NCBI RefSeq assembly: GCF_900104035.1
Contig: NZ_FNIT01000003.1
Location: 310,001-374,000 of the forward strand
Source of the DNA: Aureimonas jatrophae
Lineage (GTDB): Bacteria > Pseudomonadota > Alphaproteobacteria > Rhizobiales > Rhizobiaceae
Reading direction: 5' to 3'
Length of the DNA stretch: 64,000 nt
The translations under genes and the position numbers were made by a program. Every line of letters begins with the position of its first letter. Position 1 is the first letter of the stretch. Positions 46,667 through 55,455 of the stretch are shown here, one piece after another. The notes beneath the pieces are model-generated. The model was not told the DNA's origin. It saw nothing but the letters and a program-made list of their open reading frames with translations, and made no database searches.

Positions 46667-46828
46667 GTCGTTCTCCTTGTGTACAGGACGATCGACAACT
46701 CACGACCGCCACGCTCAACCCGCGACGAATGACCGCCGCCGCGGCGATAACGTGCGTTGGTGAGGTTGGTTGCCGGCTGCGAGAGGCCGAGAAGGGCACC
46801 ACGTGAACGCAAGAATTCGCGTCGGGCC

Positions 46829-46926
46829 GGCAACCTTTCCATTGTGTTGCCGATTTACGAGCATCAGGTTTTTTATGGCCTGATACTCCAGCCAAACTTC
46901 GGGCGGCCCAAGGCCGCCCTTTTTTT
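46829..46926 (+). ncRNA. Candidate small RNA ending in an orphan terminator
   Basis: On the plus strand three hairpins follow each other: GGCAAC/GTTGCC (46829-46834 with 46846-46851), ATCAGG/CCTGAT (46863-46868 with 46879-46884) and the perfect GGGCGGCC/GGCCGCCC stem with loop CAA (46901-46919), followed by seven T. Both flanking genes (SOUL and mfd) read on the minus strand, so this plus-strand terminator has no protein gene to serve. A small RNA of about 100 bases antisense to the mfd end region is a reasonable reading; no promoter was confirmed. Confidence 0.4.
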
Positions 46927-46928
46927 GC

Positions 46929-49900
46929 CTAAGCGCAGGCTGCGTCGATCCGATCGAGCATCGCGACAACGGCTCTCAGCCGTTCGCTGGTGTTCTGGGT
47001 TGCGACGTTCAGCACAAGCTTCTGCCCCTTCAAGCTGAAGCCCTTCGGGTAATCGAACTCCCTTGCGACGTCAGCATCGGCCTTCGTACGGAAGATAGCG
47101 GCGATGCCCTTGGGACCCGCCGCAAGGCGCTGTATGCCGGCCTCGATGCAACGCAGGCGAATAGCCGCCATTTTCAAGAGGACGCTCGCGGCCTTCGGCA
47201 GCGGTCCGAAGCGGTCGTTCAGGTCATCGCGCAGCGCTTCGAGCGAGGCCGTGTCCTGTATGCGATCGATCTCCGCATAGAGATTGATCCGGGTCTCAGC
47301 TTCCGGAACGTAGTCGGGCGGAATGCGTCCAGCGATGCCGAGCGCCATTTCCGGCATCCAGTCGTCTCGAACATCACGTCCTTCGGCAACCGCCAACGCG
47401 CGCTCGAGCAGGTGCCGATACAGCGTGAGACCAACGAGTTGCAGATGACCAGCCTGCTCCTCGCCGACAAGGTCGCCTGCACCTCTAAGATCGAGATCGC
47501 GGGCGCTTACCTGGAAGCCGGCGCCCAATCGATTCATGGCCTCCAAAGTCTTCAAGCGCCGCTCCGTTTCCGGCGCGAGTGTCTTGCCGCTTTCCGTCAT
47601 CAGATACGCCACGCCGCGTCGCGATCCTCGACCGACGCGCCCGCGGATCTGATGAAGCTGGGCCATGCCGAAGCGATCGGGATGCCAAACGATCATCGTA
47701 TTGGCAGCCGGAACATCCAAGCCGCTCTCGATGATGTTGGTGGCAAGCAGTACGTCGCCATCCCCTTCGGTGAAACGCAGCATCGTCGCGTCGATTTCGT
47801 TTGCCGGTAATTTTCCGTGGGCGACCAGCACGCGCAGGTCCGGGACGATCTGTTGGAGGCGCTCCCGCATCGGCTCGATATCTTCCACCCGTGGGCAAAC
47901 GACGAAGCTCTGACCTCCACGGCGCCGCTCCCTTTCCAAGGCATCGCGAACGCGTTCTTCGTCGAAAGGAAGGACGATCGTCTGGATCGGCTGGCGCAGG
48001 ACGGGAGGCGTTGCAATCACGGACAGATCGTTGAGACCGACGAAACTGGCTTGGAGGGTCCTCGGGATCGGCGTTGCCGTCATCGAAAGGTAGTGCGCGT
48101 CCTGTGAAAGCTCGCGCAGCGCCTCCTTCTGGTTCGAGCCGAACCGCTGCTCTTCGTCAATGACAGCGAGACCAAGATCGTCGAAGCGGATATGTTTGCC
48201 GCAAAGCGCATGCGTGCCGACGACGACCTTGATCGTTCCATTCGCCAAGCCGTCGCGTATCTGTTTGACTTCGTTCGGCGACGTCAGCCGCGACAGGTGA
48301 GCGACTTCGACACCCAAGCCCGCAAAACGTTTCTCGAAGTTGCGCGCATGCTGCTGGGCCAAGACAGTGGTCGCAGCGATGATGGCAACCTGCCGACCAG
48401 CGAACACGGTTGCGGCAGCGGCACGCAGCGCAATCTCGGTTTTTCCGAAACCAACGTCACCGCAGATCAGTCTGTTCATCGGGTGCCCGCTGGCAAGATC
48501 CGAGAGCACGGCGTCCGTTGCGGATGCCTGATCGGGAGACAGCTCATACGGAAACCGCGCGCAAAAGCGTTCGTAGAGTTGCCGATCTGGCTTCAGGGGA
48601 CGTGTGCGGATCGTCTTGCGACGACCAGCCAAATCGCTGAGCTTCACGGCTGTCTTCTGGACGTTGCCGAGGAGTTCGTTTCGGCGCTCGATCCAGCGTC
48701 CACCCTTAAGCTTGTCGAGGCTGATCCCGCTTGTTTCTCCGCTATAGCGCCACAACGCGCCGATCTCCTCGACCGGAACCATAAGCGTCGCGTCATCGGC
48801 ATAACGCAGACGGAGAACTTCTCGCCGTCCCTTGTCGTGTTGAATCTCCTCAAGCGCTTCGAGGATACCGACTCCGTGCTCGATATGGACGACCGCGTCG
48901 CCAAGGGCGAACCCGTCAATCAAGCTCGTGAAAGCTGACGCTGCGGGCGATGCCGAACGTACGGCAGCCTGGCCGCCGATATCTTCCGCAGTGACGACCG
49001 TGATGGGTAGATCGCCGGTTCTGAAGCCCTGAGAACAGGGTAGAATAGAAGAGAAGCGACCGCCCGGCTTTGCATCGACGACGCTTTGCCATGTGTCGAC
49101 CTTGGGAAAGGGCATTTTGAGGTGCCTTGCCGCCCGGCGAGCCCATTCCCGCCGCAAGCCTTCGGTCGGTGCTGCCAAGACCACGGTCCGATCTTGCTCG
49201 CTCGAAGCGAGGAAATCCGCTAATTCTTTCCAAGGATGGGCTTCCGCAGCGAAGCGCGGAACGAAGAAGTTCGTTTCCTCCGTCTGATCGACGCTGCCCT
49301 CCAGCCGCTGCCCAGCCAATCGCTCCCAATCATCCATCGGAAGGAATCCGGCATCTGGTTTCAAAGGACGTTTGCAGGGGCGCTGCGAGGCAAACTTGGC
49401 ACCCTCTTCGATCGCGTCGCGGAACGCCTTCGCCCGACGTGTCACACCGTCCTCGATGATCATCGGGCAGTCGCCGAGATAGTCGAAGACGGACTCCAAT
49501 GTCGGATAGAACGCCGCGAGCTGATGCTCGCGTCCATCGACGCCGGCCCGTCCGATGATCTCGTTTGCGGGATCGACGATCAGCATGTCGGACTCGGCGA
49601 TCGTTCGTTGGGTCGCCGGGTCGTAGGATCGGATAGAGACGATACGGCTGCCGTCGTATTCCACACGGCAGGGGTTAGGTGCCGCGGCTGGGAAAAAGTC
49701 GATGACACGTCCTCGAATGGCGGCTTCGCCGGGCTCATCGACCCGGTCGTCGAACACGTACCCGATATGCCGGAGATGCGCTTCGAGCTCGGCAATCTTG
49801 ATCTCGTCGCCGACCCGGAATTCGCGATGCAGCTGAGACCAAATCGATCGCGGCGGTACCAACCGGAGGAGAGCCTCGACGGTCGTGATGACGACATTCG

Positions 49901-50216
49901 GTCGGTTGTCGGCATTGGTCAGCCAACGCAGGACGCCCATACGTTGTCCCATAACGGCCCGGGACGGCGATGCACTGTCGAAGGGCAGGCAGTCCCATGG
50001 CGGGAAGTAGGCGACCGAACGCTCTGGATCGAAGGCGAGCAGCATATCGGCTAGATCTCGTGCTCGCCGTCCGGTCTGAGCGACGTACAGCAAGAGTTGC
50101 CCCTGACGTTTGGTCGCCTCGTTGTGGATGACGGCCGCTGTGGCGCCTATGGGCGATAGCGGGGCGAGTTTTTCCGCCTGGGCCGCTTGGGCCTCGACGG
50201 AGAGGGACTGCAACAT
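46929..50216 (-). CDS. mfd: Transcription-repair coupling factor Mfd
   Basis: Recognises RNA polymerase stalled at DNA damage, displaces it and recruits UvrA. The 1095-residue protein is somewhat shorter than the usual 1150-1170. The order is: UvrB-homology region with QTGRRARDLADMLLAF and a UvrA-binding section; the RNAP-interaction domain with DAVVHIEHGVGILEALEEI; the superfamily 2 translocase with Walker A GDVGFGKTEIALRAA, DEEQ box (VIDEEQRFG), SMTATPIPRTLQ and QIRGRVGRGSRRGVAYLM; and a C-terminal TRCF domain with EDLNDRFGPLP-like DDLNDRFGPLPKAAS. The ATG at 50216 starts MLQSLSVEAQAAQAEKL. Flanked by the SOUL gene and divergent ppk2. Confidence 0.97.
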   Translation of the reverse strand: MLQSLSVEAQAAQAEKLAPLSPIGATAAVIHNEATKRQGQLLLYVAQTGRRARDLADMLLAFDPERSVAYFPPWDCLPFDSASPSRAVMGQRMGVLRWLTNADNRPNVVITTVEALLRLVPPRSIWSQLHREFRVGDEIKIAELEAHLRHIGYVFDDRVDEPGEAAIRGRVIDFFPAAAPNPCRVEYDGSRIVSIRSYDPATQRTIAESDMLIVDPANEIIGRAGVDGREHQLAAFYPTLESVFDYLGDCPMIIEDGVTRRAKAFRDAIEEGAKFASQRPCKRPLKPDAGFLPMDDWERLAGQRLEGSVDQTEETNFFVPRFAAEAHPWKELADFLASSEQDRTVVLAAPTEGLRREWARRAARHLKMPFPKVDTWQSVVDAKPGGRFSSILPCSQGFRTGDLPITVVTAEDIGGQAAVRSASPAASAFTSLIDGFALGDAVVHIEHGVGILEALEEIQHDKGRREVLRLRYADDATLMVPVEEIGALWRYSGETSGISLDKLKGGRWIERRNELLGNVQKTAVKLSDLAGRRKTIRTRPLKPDRQLYERFCARFPYELSPDQASATDAVLSDLASGHPMNRLICGDVGFGKTEIALRAAAATVFAGRQVAIIAATTVLAQQHARNFEKRFAGLGVEVAHLSRLTSPNEVKQIRDGLANGTIKVVVGTHALCGKHIRFDDLGLAVIDEEQRFGSNQKEALRELSQDAHYLSMTATPIPRTLQASFVGLNDLSVIATPPVLRQPIQTIVLPFDEERVRDALERERRRGGQSFVVCPRVEDIEPMRERLQQIVPDLRVLVAHGKLPANEIDATMLRFTEGDGDVLLATNIIESGLDVPAANTMIVWHPDRFGMAQLHQIRGRVGRGSRRGVAYLMTESGKTLAPETERRLKTLEAMNRLGAGFQVSARDLDLRGAGDLVGEEQAGHLQLVGLTLYRHLLERALAVAEGRDVRDDWMPEMALGIAGRIPPDYVPEAETRINLYAEIDRIQDTASLEALRDDLNDRFGPLPKAASVLLKMAAIRLRCIEAGIQRLAAGPKGIAAIFRTKADADVAREFDYPKGFSLKGQKLVLNVATQNTSERLRAVVAMLDRIDAACA

Positions 50217-50397
50217 GGATCGATCGTCTCCCGATTGCGCCGTCGCGCGGCGCTTGTCGTATCAACGTGCGTCGTAGGGCTTCGATCCGGCATTCGGCGC
50301 CCGCCCACAGGTTTCTCAGACGGTGCCTGCAAGGAGTGGAACGTTGCAATTTCTCGCCTAGGTGGCGTCGAGCAGATCACGGACGGAGCGAGTTCTC

Positions 50398-51213
50398 ATG
50401 GCTCACAAGACGCATCAGCATGCCCCGCAAGGGCATCGTCCGCTCGACCGGCTCGATCTGTCAGCGAAAGCCGACCCGGACAGCTACGATCAGTCCCTCC
50501 AAGATCTGCAAACCCGCTTCATGGTCATCCAGCAAGCCTATCTGCACACCGGCAACAATGCGGTCATCGTGTTCGAGGGCTGGGATGCCGCGGGCAAGGG
50601 CGGCACGATACGTCGAATTGCGTCGGTTATGGACCCACGCGGGTTCAAGGTCTGGCCTATCGCGGCGCCGACACAGCAGGAGCAAGACCATCACTATCTG
50701 ACCCGTTTCTGGCAACGCTTGCCGGGTCGCGGTGAGATCGCCGTCTTCGATCGCTCCTGGTATGGGCGACTTCTGGTGGAACGGGTCGAGGGTTTCGCCA
50801 AGCCGTCTCAGTGGGGCAGGGCCTTCGGGGAGATCAACGAGTTCGAACGTATGCTTGTGGACGACGGAACGCGTGTCATGAAGGTTTTCCTCTACATCAC
50901 GCCTGACGAGCAGTTGAAACGCTTTCGCGATCGAATGGAGGATCCGCTCAAACGCTGGAAGCTTTCCTACGAGGACTTTCGCAATCGAGAGCGCTGGGAT
51001 GACTATCAGGATGCCGCCAACGAAATGCTCGAGCGGACGTCGACCAGTGGCGCCCCGTGGCTTGTGCTCCCGGCGAACGACAAGAAGTATGCTCGGCTCG
51101 AAGCCATGAACGCGATTGCGGATACACTTTCCGATGGCGTCGACCTCCAGCCGCCGAAACCGGACGACAAACTCCGGGCACGCTTCGAGCGGCTGATCAA
51201 AGAAGAGAACTAG
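50398..51213 (+). CDS. ppk2: Polyphosphate kinase 2 family protein
   Basis: PPK2 enzymes transfer phosphate between polyphosphate and nucleotides. The 271-residue protein has Walker A FEGWDAAGKGG (residues 60-70 region), Walker B IAVFDRSWYGRLLVERVEGF, and the lid RNRERWDDYQDAANEML; a one-domain protein of this size is class I-like. Phosphate direction and nucleotide preference cannot be read reliably. The ATG at 50398 follows GGAGCGAG. Its 3' end overlaps the convergent DUF4174 gene by four bases. Confidence 0.9.
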   Translation: MAHKTHQHAPQGHRPLDRLDLSAKADPDSYDQSLQDLQTRFMVIQQAYLHTGNNAVIVFEGWDAAGKGGTIRRIASVMDPRGFKVWPIAAPTQQEQDHHYLTRFWQRLPGRGEIAVFDRSWYGRLLVERVEGFAKPSQWGRAFGEINEFERMLVDDGTRVMKVFLYITPDEQLKRFRDRMEDPLKRWKLSYEDFRNRERWDDYQDAANEMLERTSTSGAPWLVLPANDKKYARLEAMNAIADTLSDGVDLQPPKPDDKLRARFERLIKEEN

Positions 51214-51647
51214 GGCTGCCGAGGTGGCTCGGACCCCGCCCGTCGCATCGGCATCGCGTCGATGACGGCGAAGATGGTCTCGGGCGCTGTGATCTCCGTC
51301 GATCTCCATTTCTCGCCGCCGTCGAGACCTACGAGAACGGCCGTATAGAAGCTATCCGCATCGACGCCGAACTGTCGGCGGAGGTCCGTTGCGGACGGCA
51401 GCATCGCCGGCGGTTGGCCGGCGAATGTCTCGACCGTCGCGTCGACCGATAACACCAGCAAGCGACGCTCGATCAGACCGTTCTCGTCGATCGCCAGCTT
51501 CCCCATCTGCTCCTGGATGGCCGGCTCACGTCCGAACAGCAGGAGGACACGCTGCTCCCAGCGAACGGCTGCAAGCGGATTGGCCATAGCGGATCCTCCC
51601 CAAATGCTCAGAATACCCAGAACAGCAATAAAAAGCGCTCTTCGCAC
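51210..51647 (-). CDS. DUF4174 exported protein
   Basis: A 145-residue protein with an N-terminal signal peptide (MRRALFIAVLGILSIWGGSAMA, about 22 residues) and a DUF4174 domain over the rest. The domain shows the patterns LAAVRWEQRVLLLFG, QMGKLAIDENGLIERRLLVLSVD and VLVGLDGGEKWRS, resembling a thioredoxin-like fold without the CxxC motif. The GTG start follows GGAGAC. Its gene overlaps the ppk2 end by four bases and is divergent from pncA. Function unknown. Confidence 0.82.
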   Translation of the reverse strand: MRRALFIAVLGILSIWGGSAMANPLAAVRWEQRVLLLFGREPAIQEQMGKLAIDENGLIERRLLVLSVDATVETFAGQPPAMLPSATDLRRQFGVDADSFYTAVLVGLDGGEKWRSTEITAPETIFAVIDAMPMRRAGSEPPRQP

Positions 51648-51721
51648 GAACCAGTCTCCGGATGACAGCGACGGTCCTTCAGCGGTACCGTTTCCGAACC
51701 TGCCTTAGTAGAAGTAATCCG

Positions 51722-52348
51722 ATGATGTTTGGTTCGAAGACTGCCCTGATCGTCGTCGACGTTCAAAAGGATTTCTGCCCTGGGGGCGCTCTAGCGGTTG
51801 CGGACGGCTCGGCTGTCATACCTGTCATCAACAGGCTGATGGGGCGGTTCGAGGTCGTCGTTGCGACGCAGGATTGGCATCCTGCCGACCACATCTCCTT
51901 CGCATCCCAACATGCCGCAAAACCTTTCACGACCATCGAGTTGCCATATGGCCATCAGGTCTTGTGGCCGGACCATTGCATACAAGGCACGACCGGTGCC
52001 GCGTTTCACGATGAACTCGACCTCAATCCCATCCAAGCCATCATCCGGAAAGGCTGGGGCCGGGGCATCGACAGCTATTCCGGCTTCCGCGAGGCGGATC
52101 GGCTGACGACGACCGGCCTCGCCGGATATCTACGCGAACGCAACGTTGGGTCGGTGGCCGTCTGCGGGTTGGCAACCGACTTCTGCGTGAGCTGGACGGC
52201 GCTGGACGCTCGCGATGTTGGTTTCGACGTCGCGGTCATCGACGAGGCGTGCCGCGCCATCGACCTTGAGGGTTCACTGACCCACGCGTGGGACCGAATG
52301 CAGAGCGTTGGTATCCAACGTCAAAGCATCGCAGACATTCTCGTCTGA
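51722..52348 (+). CDS. pncA: Nicotinamidase
   Basis: Hydrolyses nicotinamide to nicotinate for NAD salvage (and activates pyrazinamide). The 208-residue isochorismatase-fold protein has the catalytic triad Asp13 (IVVDVQKDF), Lys110 (RKGWGRG) and Cys155 (LATDFCVSWTA). Metal-site residues appear at Asp51 and His53 (TQDWHPADH) and His85 (WPDHCIQGT). The start is the first of two adjacent ATGs; a longer extension to 51662 lacks a ribosome-binding site. The convergent FMN reductase gene ends six bases away. Confidence 0.93.
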   Translation: MMFGSKTALIVVDVQKDFCPGGALAVADGSAVIPVINRLMGRFEVVVATQDWHPADHISFASQHAAKPFTTIELPYGHQVLWPDHCIQGTTGAAFHDELDLNPIQAIIRKGWGRGIDSYSGFREADRLTTTGLAGYLRERNVGSVAVCGLATDFCVSWTALDARDVGFDVAVIDEACRAIDLEGSLTHAWDRMQSVGIQRQSIADILV

Positions 52349-52354
52349 CGGCCG

Positions 52355-52933
52355 TCAACCGGCGTTGGCTTGCGCCTTGGTCTTGGGCTCCGATGTCCGC
52401 TCGATCCAGGCGACGAAGCGATCCGTCCAGCGTGTCAGCAACGCCTTCGCGGCATCGTCCTGAACCGACCCATCGGCCGCGAACTGGTCAGCCCGGTACG
52501 TGAAGTAGACTTCGGGCTGTCCCATGAGAACGACGTCAACCACATTCAGGACGCTCTTGAGGTGGTTCTGTCCGGCCGAGGTTCCGGTCGCGCCCGGACT
52601 CGTTCCGACGAGACCCCCCGGTTTCGCCGCGAACGAGTTCTGCCCGTAGGGACGGGTGCCCCAATCGATCGCATTCTTGAGAACGGCGGGAAAGGACCGG
52701 TTGTATTCGGGCGTGACGAATAGAACGGCGTCTGCGTCGGCGATGTCGCGCTTGAAGCGCAGGACCGACTCCGGCGGGTTCGGCCAGAGATCGTCGTTGT
52801 ACATTGGGAGATCGCCGAGTTCGACGAAGCGAAACTCAAGCCGACCCGCTGCGAGTTTGGCGAGCGCTTCAGCGAACTTGCGGTTGATCGACTCGCGGCG
52901 CAGCGAGCCGACGAGAACGGCAACGGTCGGCAT
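52355..52933 (-). CDS. NAD(P)H-dependent FMN reductase family protein
   Basis: A 192-residue flavodoxin-like reductase of the ChrR/YieF/ArsH group. The FMN phosphate loop is VLVGSLRRESINRKFAEALA, and FVTPEYNRSFPAVLKNAIDWGTRP is the second signature (PEYN near residue 82). It probably reduces quinones, chromate or azo compounds with NAD(P)H via FMN. The ATG at 52933 (MPTVAVLVGS) is chosen because residues upstream have no fold. It converges with pncA; prfC ends 104 bases further upstream on the same strand. Confidence 0.88.
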   Translation of the reverse strand: MPTVAVLVGSLRRESINRKFAEALAKLAAGRLEFRFVELGDLPMYNDDLWPNPPESVLRFKRDIADADAVLFVTPEYNRSFPAVLKNAIDWGTRPYGQNSFAAKPGGLVGTSPGATGTSAGQNHLKSVLNVVDVVLMGQPEVYFTYRADQFAADGSVQDDAAKALLTRWTDRFVAWIERTSEPKTKAQANAG

Positions 52934-53036
52934 GTCGTGATTCCTAGGGCTCGTTAGAGACCGGACGGACATGGAACCGTTGCAGACGCAACGCAACCAT
53001 CAAGACGCGGACGCACCGTCTCGCAACTGTGCCGTA

Positions 53037-54668
53037 TCAGGTCGCGACGATCTCTCGTGTCTCTGCGAAGGTAAGGCCGGGATTGCGCTCGCGCGCGTAT
53101 CGAAGTTCCCAGTCGTTCTTCGGTAGGAAGACCGGACGCTCGTCCCGGTCCATCGCGCAGCTCATCATGTTTTCCTGCATGAAGGTCTTCACGAAACGTT
53201 CTTCGTCGGCCGAGATCCAGCGTGCAGTTGCGTAGGGAACCGGCTCGAAGGTGATGTCGGTCTTGTACTCGTTGCGCACGCGCGAGGCGAGAACATCGAG
53301 CTGGAGCGGGCCCACGACGCCGACGATCCACTGCGATCCGATCGTCGGCTTGAAGACCTGCACGAGACCCTCCTCGGCCAAATCCTCGAGCGCACGGCGC
53401 AGTTGTTTCATCTTCATCGTGTCCTCGAGCCGGACGCGACGCATCACCTCAGGCGCGAACGATGGGAGGCCGGTGAAGCGGAAGGTCTCGCCCTCCGTCA
53501 GCGTATCGCCGACGCGTAGCGTTCCGTGATTCGGGATACCGATGACATCGCCCGCGAAGGCTTCCTCCGTCAGGGCACGCTCCTGCGCGAAGAAGTAGAT
53601 GGGATTGTTGACGGCAAGCGGCTTTCCGCTGCGCACGTGGTTCAGCTTCATGCCGCGCTTGAAGTGGCCGGAGCAGAAGCGCACGAACGCGACGCGGTCG
53701 CGGTGGTTCGGGTCCATGTTGGCCTGCACCTTGAAGACGAAGGCGGAGACAGACTGCGTCAGCGGATCGACCGCACCCTTATCCGACGGCTGGGGCCGCG
53801 GCGGTGGCGCGAAGCGCGCGACGATCTTGAGAAGCTGATCCACCGAGAAGTCGCGCAGCGCGCTACCGAAGACGACGGGCGTGAGGTGCCCCTGCCGATA
53901 GGCTTCGGCATCGAAGGCGCTGTAGCCGGCCTGCGCGAGCTCGACCTCGCCCGCGAACTTCGCAGCGACATGTTCGGGCAGCACCGCGTGCAGGGCGGGA
54001 TCGTCGGGGCCGTTGAATTGAGTCACGGAATTGAACGAACCGGCCGCCCGCGGACGCGAATGGAGAAACTCGTTCGTCTCCAGATCGAAGCAACCCTGGA
54101 AGTCGGAGCCCATTCCCACCGGCCAGACCTGGGGTGAGACCGACAGAGCAAGTCCCGCCTCAAGCTCGTCGAGGATCTCGAACGGATCGCGGCCCTCGCG
54201 GTCGACCTTGTTGACGAAGGTGATGATGGGGATGTCCCGCAGGCGGCAGATCTCGAAGAGCTTGCGCGTCTGCGACTCGATGCCCTTGGCGACGTCCACT
54301 ACCATGATCGCGCTGTCGACGGCGGTCAGCGTCCGGTAGGTATCCTCCGAGAAGTCCGAGTGACCGGGCGTATCGAGAAGGTTGAACGTAATCCCCTCGC
54401 GCTCGAACGTCATGACCGAGGACGTGACCGAGATGCCACGCGACTGCTCGATCTCCATCCAGTCCGAACGGGCGCGACGGTTTTCGCCGCGCACCTTCAC
54501 CGCGCCCGCCATGTTGATGGCGCCGCCGGCGAGCAGAAGCTTCTCCGTCAGCGTCGTCTTGCCGGCGTCGGGGTGGGAGATGATGGCAAAGGTGCGCCGC
54601 GACAGCGAGCCATCGGGTTTAGAGCGGACGGACGTGGGTGCGATCTGAGGTTCGGGCAGGGCGCTCAT
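53037..54668 (-). CDS. prfC: Peptide chain release factor 3
   Basis: Translational GTPase that removes RF1 or RF2 from the ribosome after termination. The 543-residue product has the G1 loop SHPDAGKTT (31-39), the switch-II DTPGHSDFSEDTYR, and NKVDR, then the domains found in RF3 with MGSDFQGCFDLE and the C-terminal GPLQLDVLASRV. RF3 is distinguished from EF-G by its shorter length and this C-terminal region. The ATG at 54668 (MSALPEPQIA) is preferred to an extension from 54746. It starts 130 bases from the molbindin remnant on the other strand. Confidence 0.96.
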   Translation of the reverse strand: MSALPEPQIAPTSVRSKPDGSLSRRTFAIISHPDAGKTTLTEKLLLAGGAINMAGAVKVRGENRRARSDWMEIEQSRGISVTSSVMTFEREGITFNLLDTPGHSDFSEDTYRTLTAVDSAIMVVDVAKGIESQTRKLFEICRLRDIPIITFVNKVDREGRDPFEILDELEAGLALSVSPQVWPVGMGSDFQGCFDLETNEFLHSRPRAAGSFNSVTQFNGPDDPALHAVLPEHVAAKFAGEVELAQAGYSAFDAEAYRQGHLTPVVFGSALRDFSVDQLLKIVARFAPPPRPQPSDKGAVDPLTQSVSAFVFKVQANMDPNHRDRVAFVRFCSGHFKRGMKLNHVRSGKPLAVNNPIYFFAQERALTEEAFAGDVIGIPNHGTLRVGDTLTEGETFRFTGLPSFAPEVMRRVRLEDTMKMKQLRRALEDLAEEGLVQVFKPTIGSQWIVGVVGPLQLDVLASRVRNEYKTDITFEPVPYATARWISADEERFVKTFMQENMMSCAMDRDERPVFLPKNDWELRYARERNPGLTFAETREIVAT

Positions 54669-54797
54669 GGGCGGAACTCGACGGGCAAACGGTCGGGAAG
54701 ACGGGATCGGATCCTTTTCGCGCCATCCATCCTTTGGCACAAGCACCTAATCCACCGGGCCAATCCGGTCCGGCGTCACCATTCGGGCGCGAACGGC

Positions 54798-55000
54798 CTG
54801 ACGATCAGCGCGCGCAACACGCTCAAGGGCGAGAGCACGGAGATCCGCAAAGGCGCGACCACAGCCCATGTCCGCCTCGACGTGAACGGCACGACCGTTA
54901 CCGCCATCACCAACGAGGCCGTGGGCGGGCTTGAGCTTGAGGTCGGCCAGGACGGTACGAGGTTGTGAAGGCGTCCGACGTGATGGTGACTGTGGATTAA
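54798..55000 (+). pseudogene. Molbindin-like (Mop/TOBE) gene remnant, frameshifted
   Basis: Single-domain molybdate-binding protein. Read from CTG 54798, the frame gives LTISARNTLKGESTEIRKG and then TTAHVRLDVNGTTVTAITNE, closely matching small molbindins (ISARNxLKG...KGATTAHVxxDxxG...ITNEAV). The frame ends at TGA near 54966, after GQDGTRL. Shifting by one base after GAC-GG continues as YEVVKASDVMVTVD to TAA at 55000, the expected KASDVMV ending. So one base appears to be lost around 54950-54955. The normal ATG is replaced by CTG (ATG to CTG change) and no ribosome-binding site is clear. It could alternatively be a sequencing error, but the start change makes decay more likely. Confidence 0.65.
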
Positions 55001-55006
55001 AGCGCT

Positions 55007-55039
55007 GGGGCCGGTTGATTGTGACGAGCAACCGACCCC
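55007..55039 (-). terminator. Interrupted hairpin beside the small ORF
   Basis: GGGG (55007-55010) and CGGTTG (55012-55017) pair with CAACCG (55029-55034) and CCCC (55036-55039), with one C-A mismatch. It lies just after the stop of the reverse-strand ORF at 55048 and just after the molbindin remnant on the plus strand, so it may end either transcript. T-tracts on both sides are weak. Confidence 0.4.
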
Positions 55040-55047
55040 ATTCTTAC

Positions 55048-55272
55048 TCAGTCGAATCGATCCGGAGTTCGCTGTCCGTGATGCGGACTACCGTCTTCAA
55101 ACGGTTCTAGCTGTGCCTGTCCATTCTCGTTACGCGAGCTGCGAAGTGGACGACCACTCGTATCGTAGAGAACAGGCTGCCTAGTTCGAGGCGAGCGCCA
55201 CCAGCGGCGATCGGCATCTCGGAGGAGCCAGTTCTGGAACAGCCGTTCAGGGTTATGGTCTTCATATCCCAT
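55048..55272 (-). CDS. Small hypothetical protein
   Basis: A 74-residue, charged protein rich in R, N, P and W: MGYEDHNPERLFQNWLLRD then DADRRWWRSPRTRQPVLYD and a polar tail. The ATG at 55272 follows AAGGGGATATATCA, a strong ribosome-binding site on the reverse strand; an in-frame extension to 55386 has a very basic, low-complexity start with no such site. No signal peptide or membrane helix. No family is recognised. A hairpin sits right after its stop. Treated as a probable small gene because of its Shine-Dalgarno and position in an otherwise empty gap before nrdJ. Confidence 0.45.
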   Translation of the reverse strand: MGYEDHNPERLFQNWLLRDADRRWWRSPRTRQPVLYDTSGRPLRSSRNENGQAQLEPFEDGSPHHGQRTPDRFD

Positions 55273-55406
55273 TGATATATCCCCTTTTCCCGGGTGGGTT
55301 TCATTGGGTTTGACGCCGCGTCGGTTGCAGCCGGCGCGGCGTTTTCCGTTCAACTTCACGGTCCTGCCGCGTTTCGTTTTCGCCATCCTGTCCTTGCATC
55401 GTGAAT

Positions 55407-55445
55407 CAAAAAGGCCCCCGGAAGCTTTCGCCTCCGGGGGCCTTT
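55407..55445 (-). terminator. Rho-independent terminator of nrdJ
   Basis: A 12-pair stem (AAGGCCCCCGGA at 55411-55422 paired with 55433-55444), loop of ten bases, followed on the reverse strand by a run of T (55408-55412 complement). It begins 11 bases after the nrdJ stop. The reverse stem continues the A/T pairs into the tail, so it may act on either strand. Confidence 0.92.
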
Positions 55446-55455
55446 CTCGTTGAGC

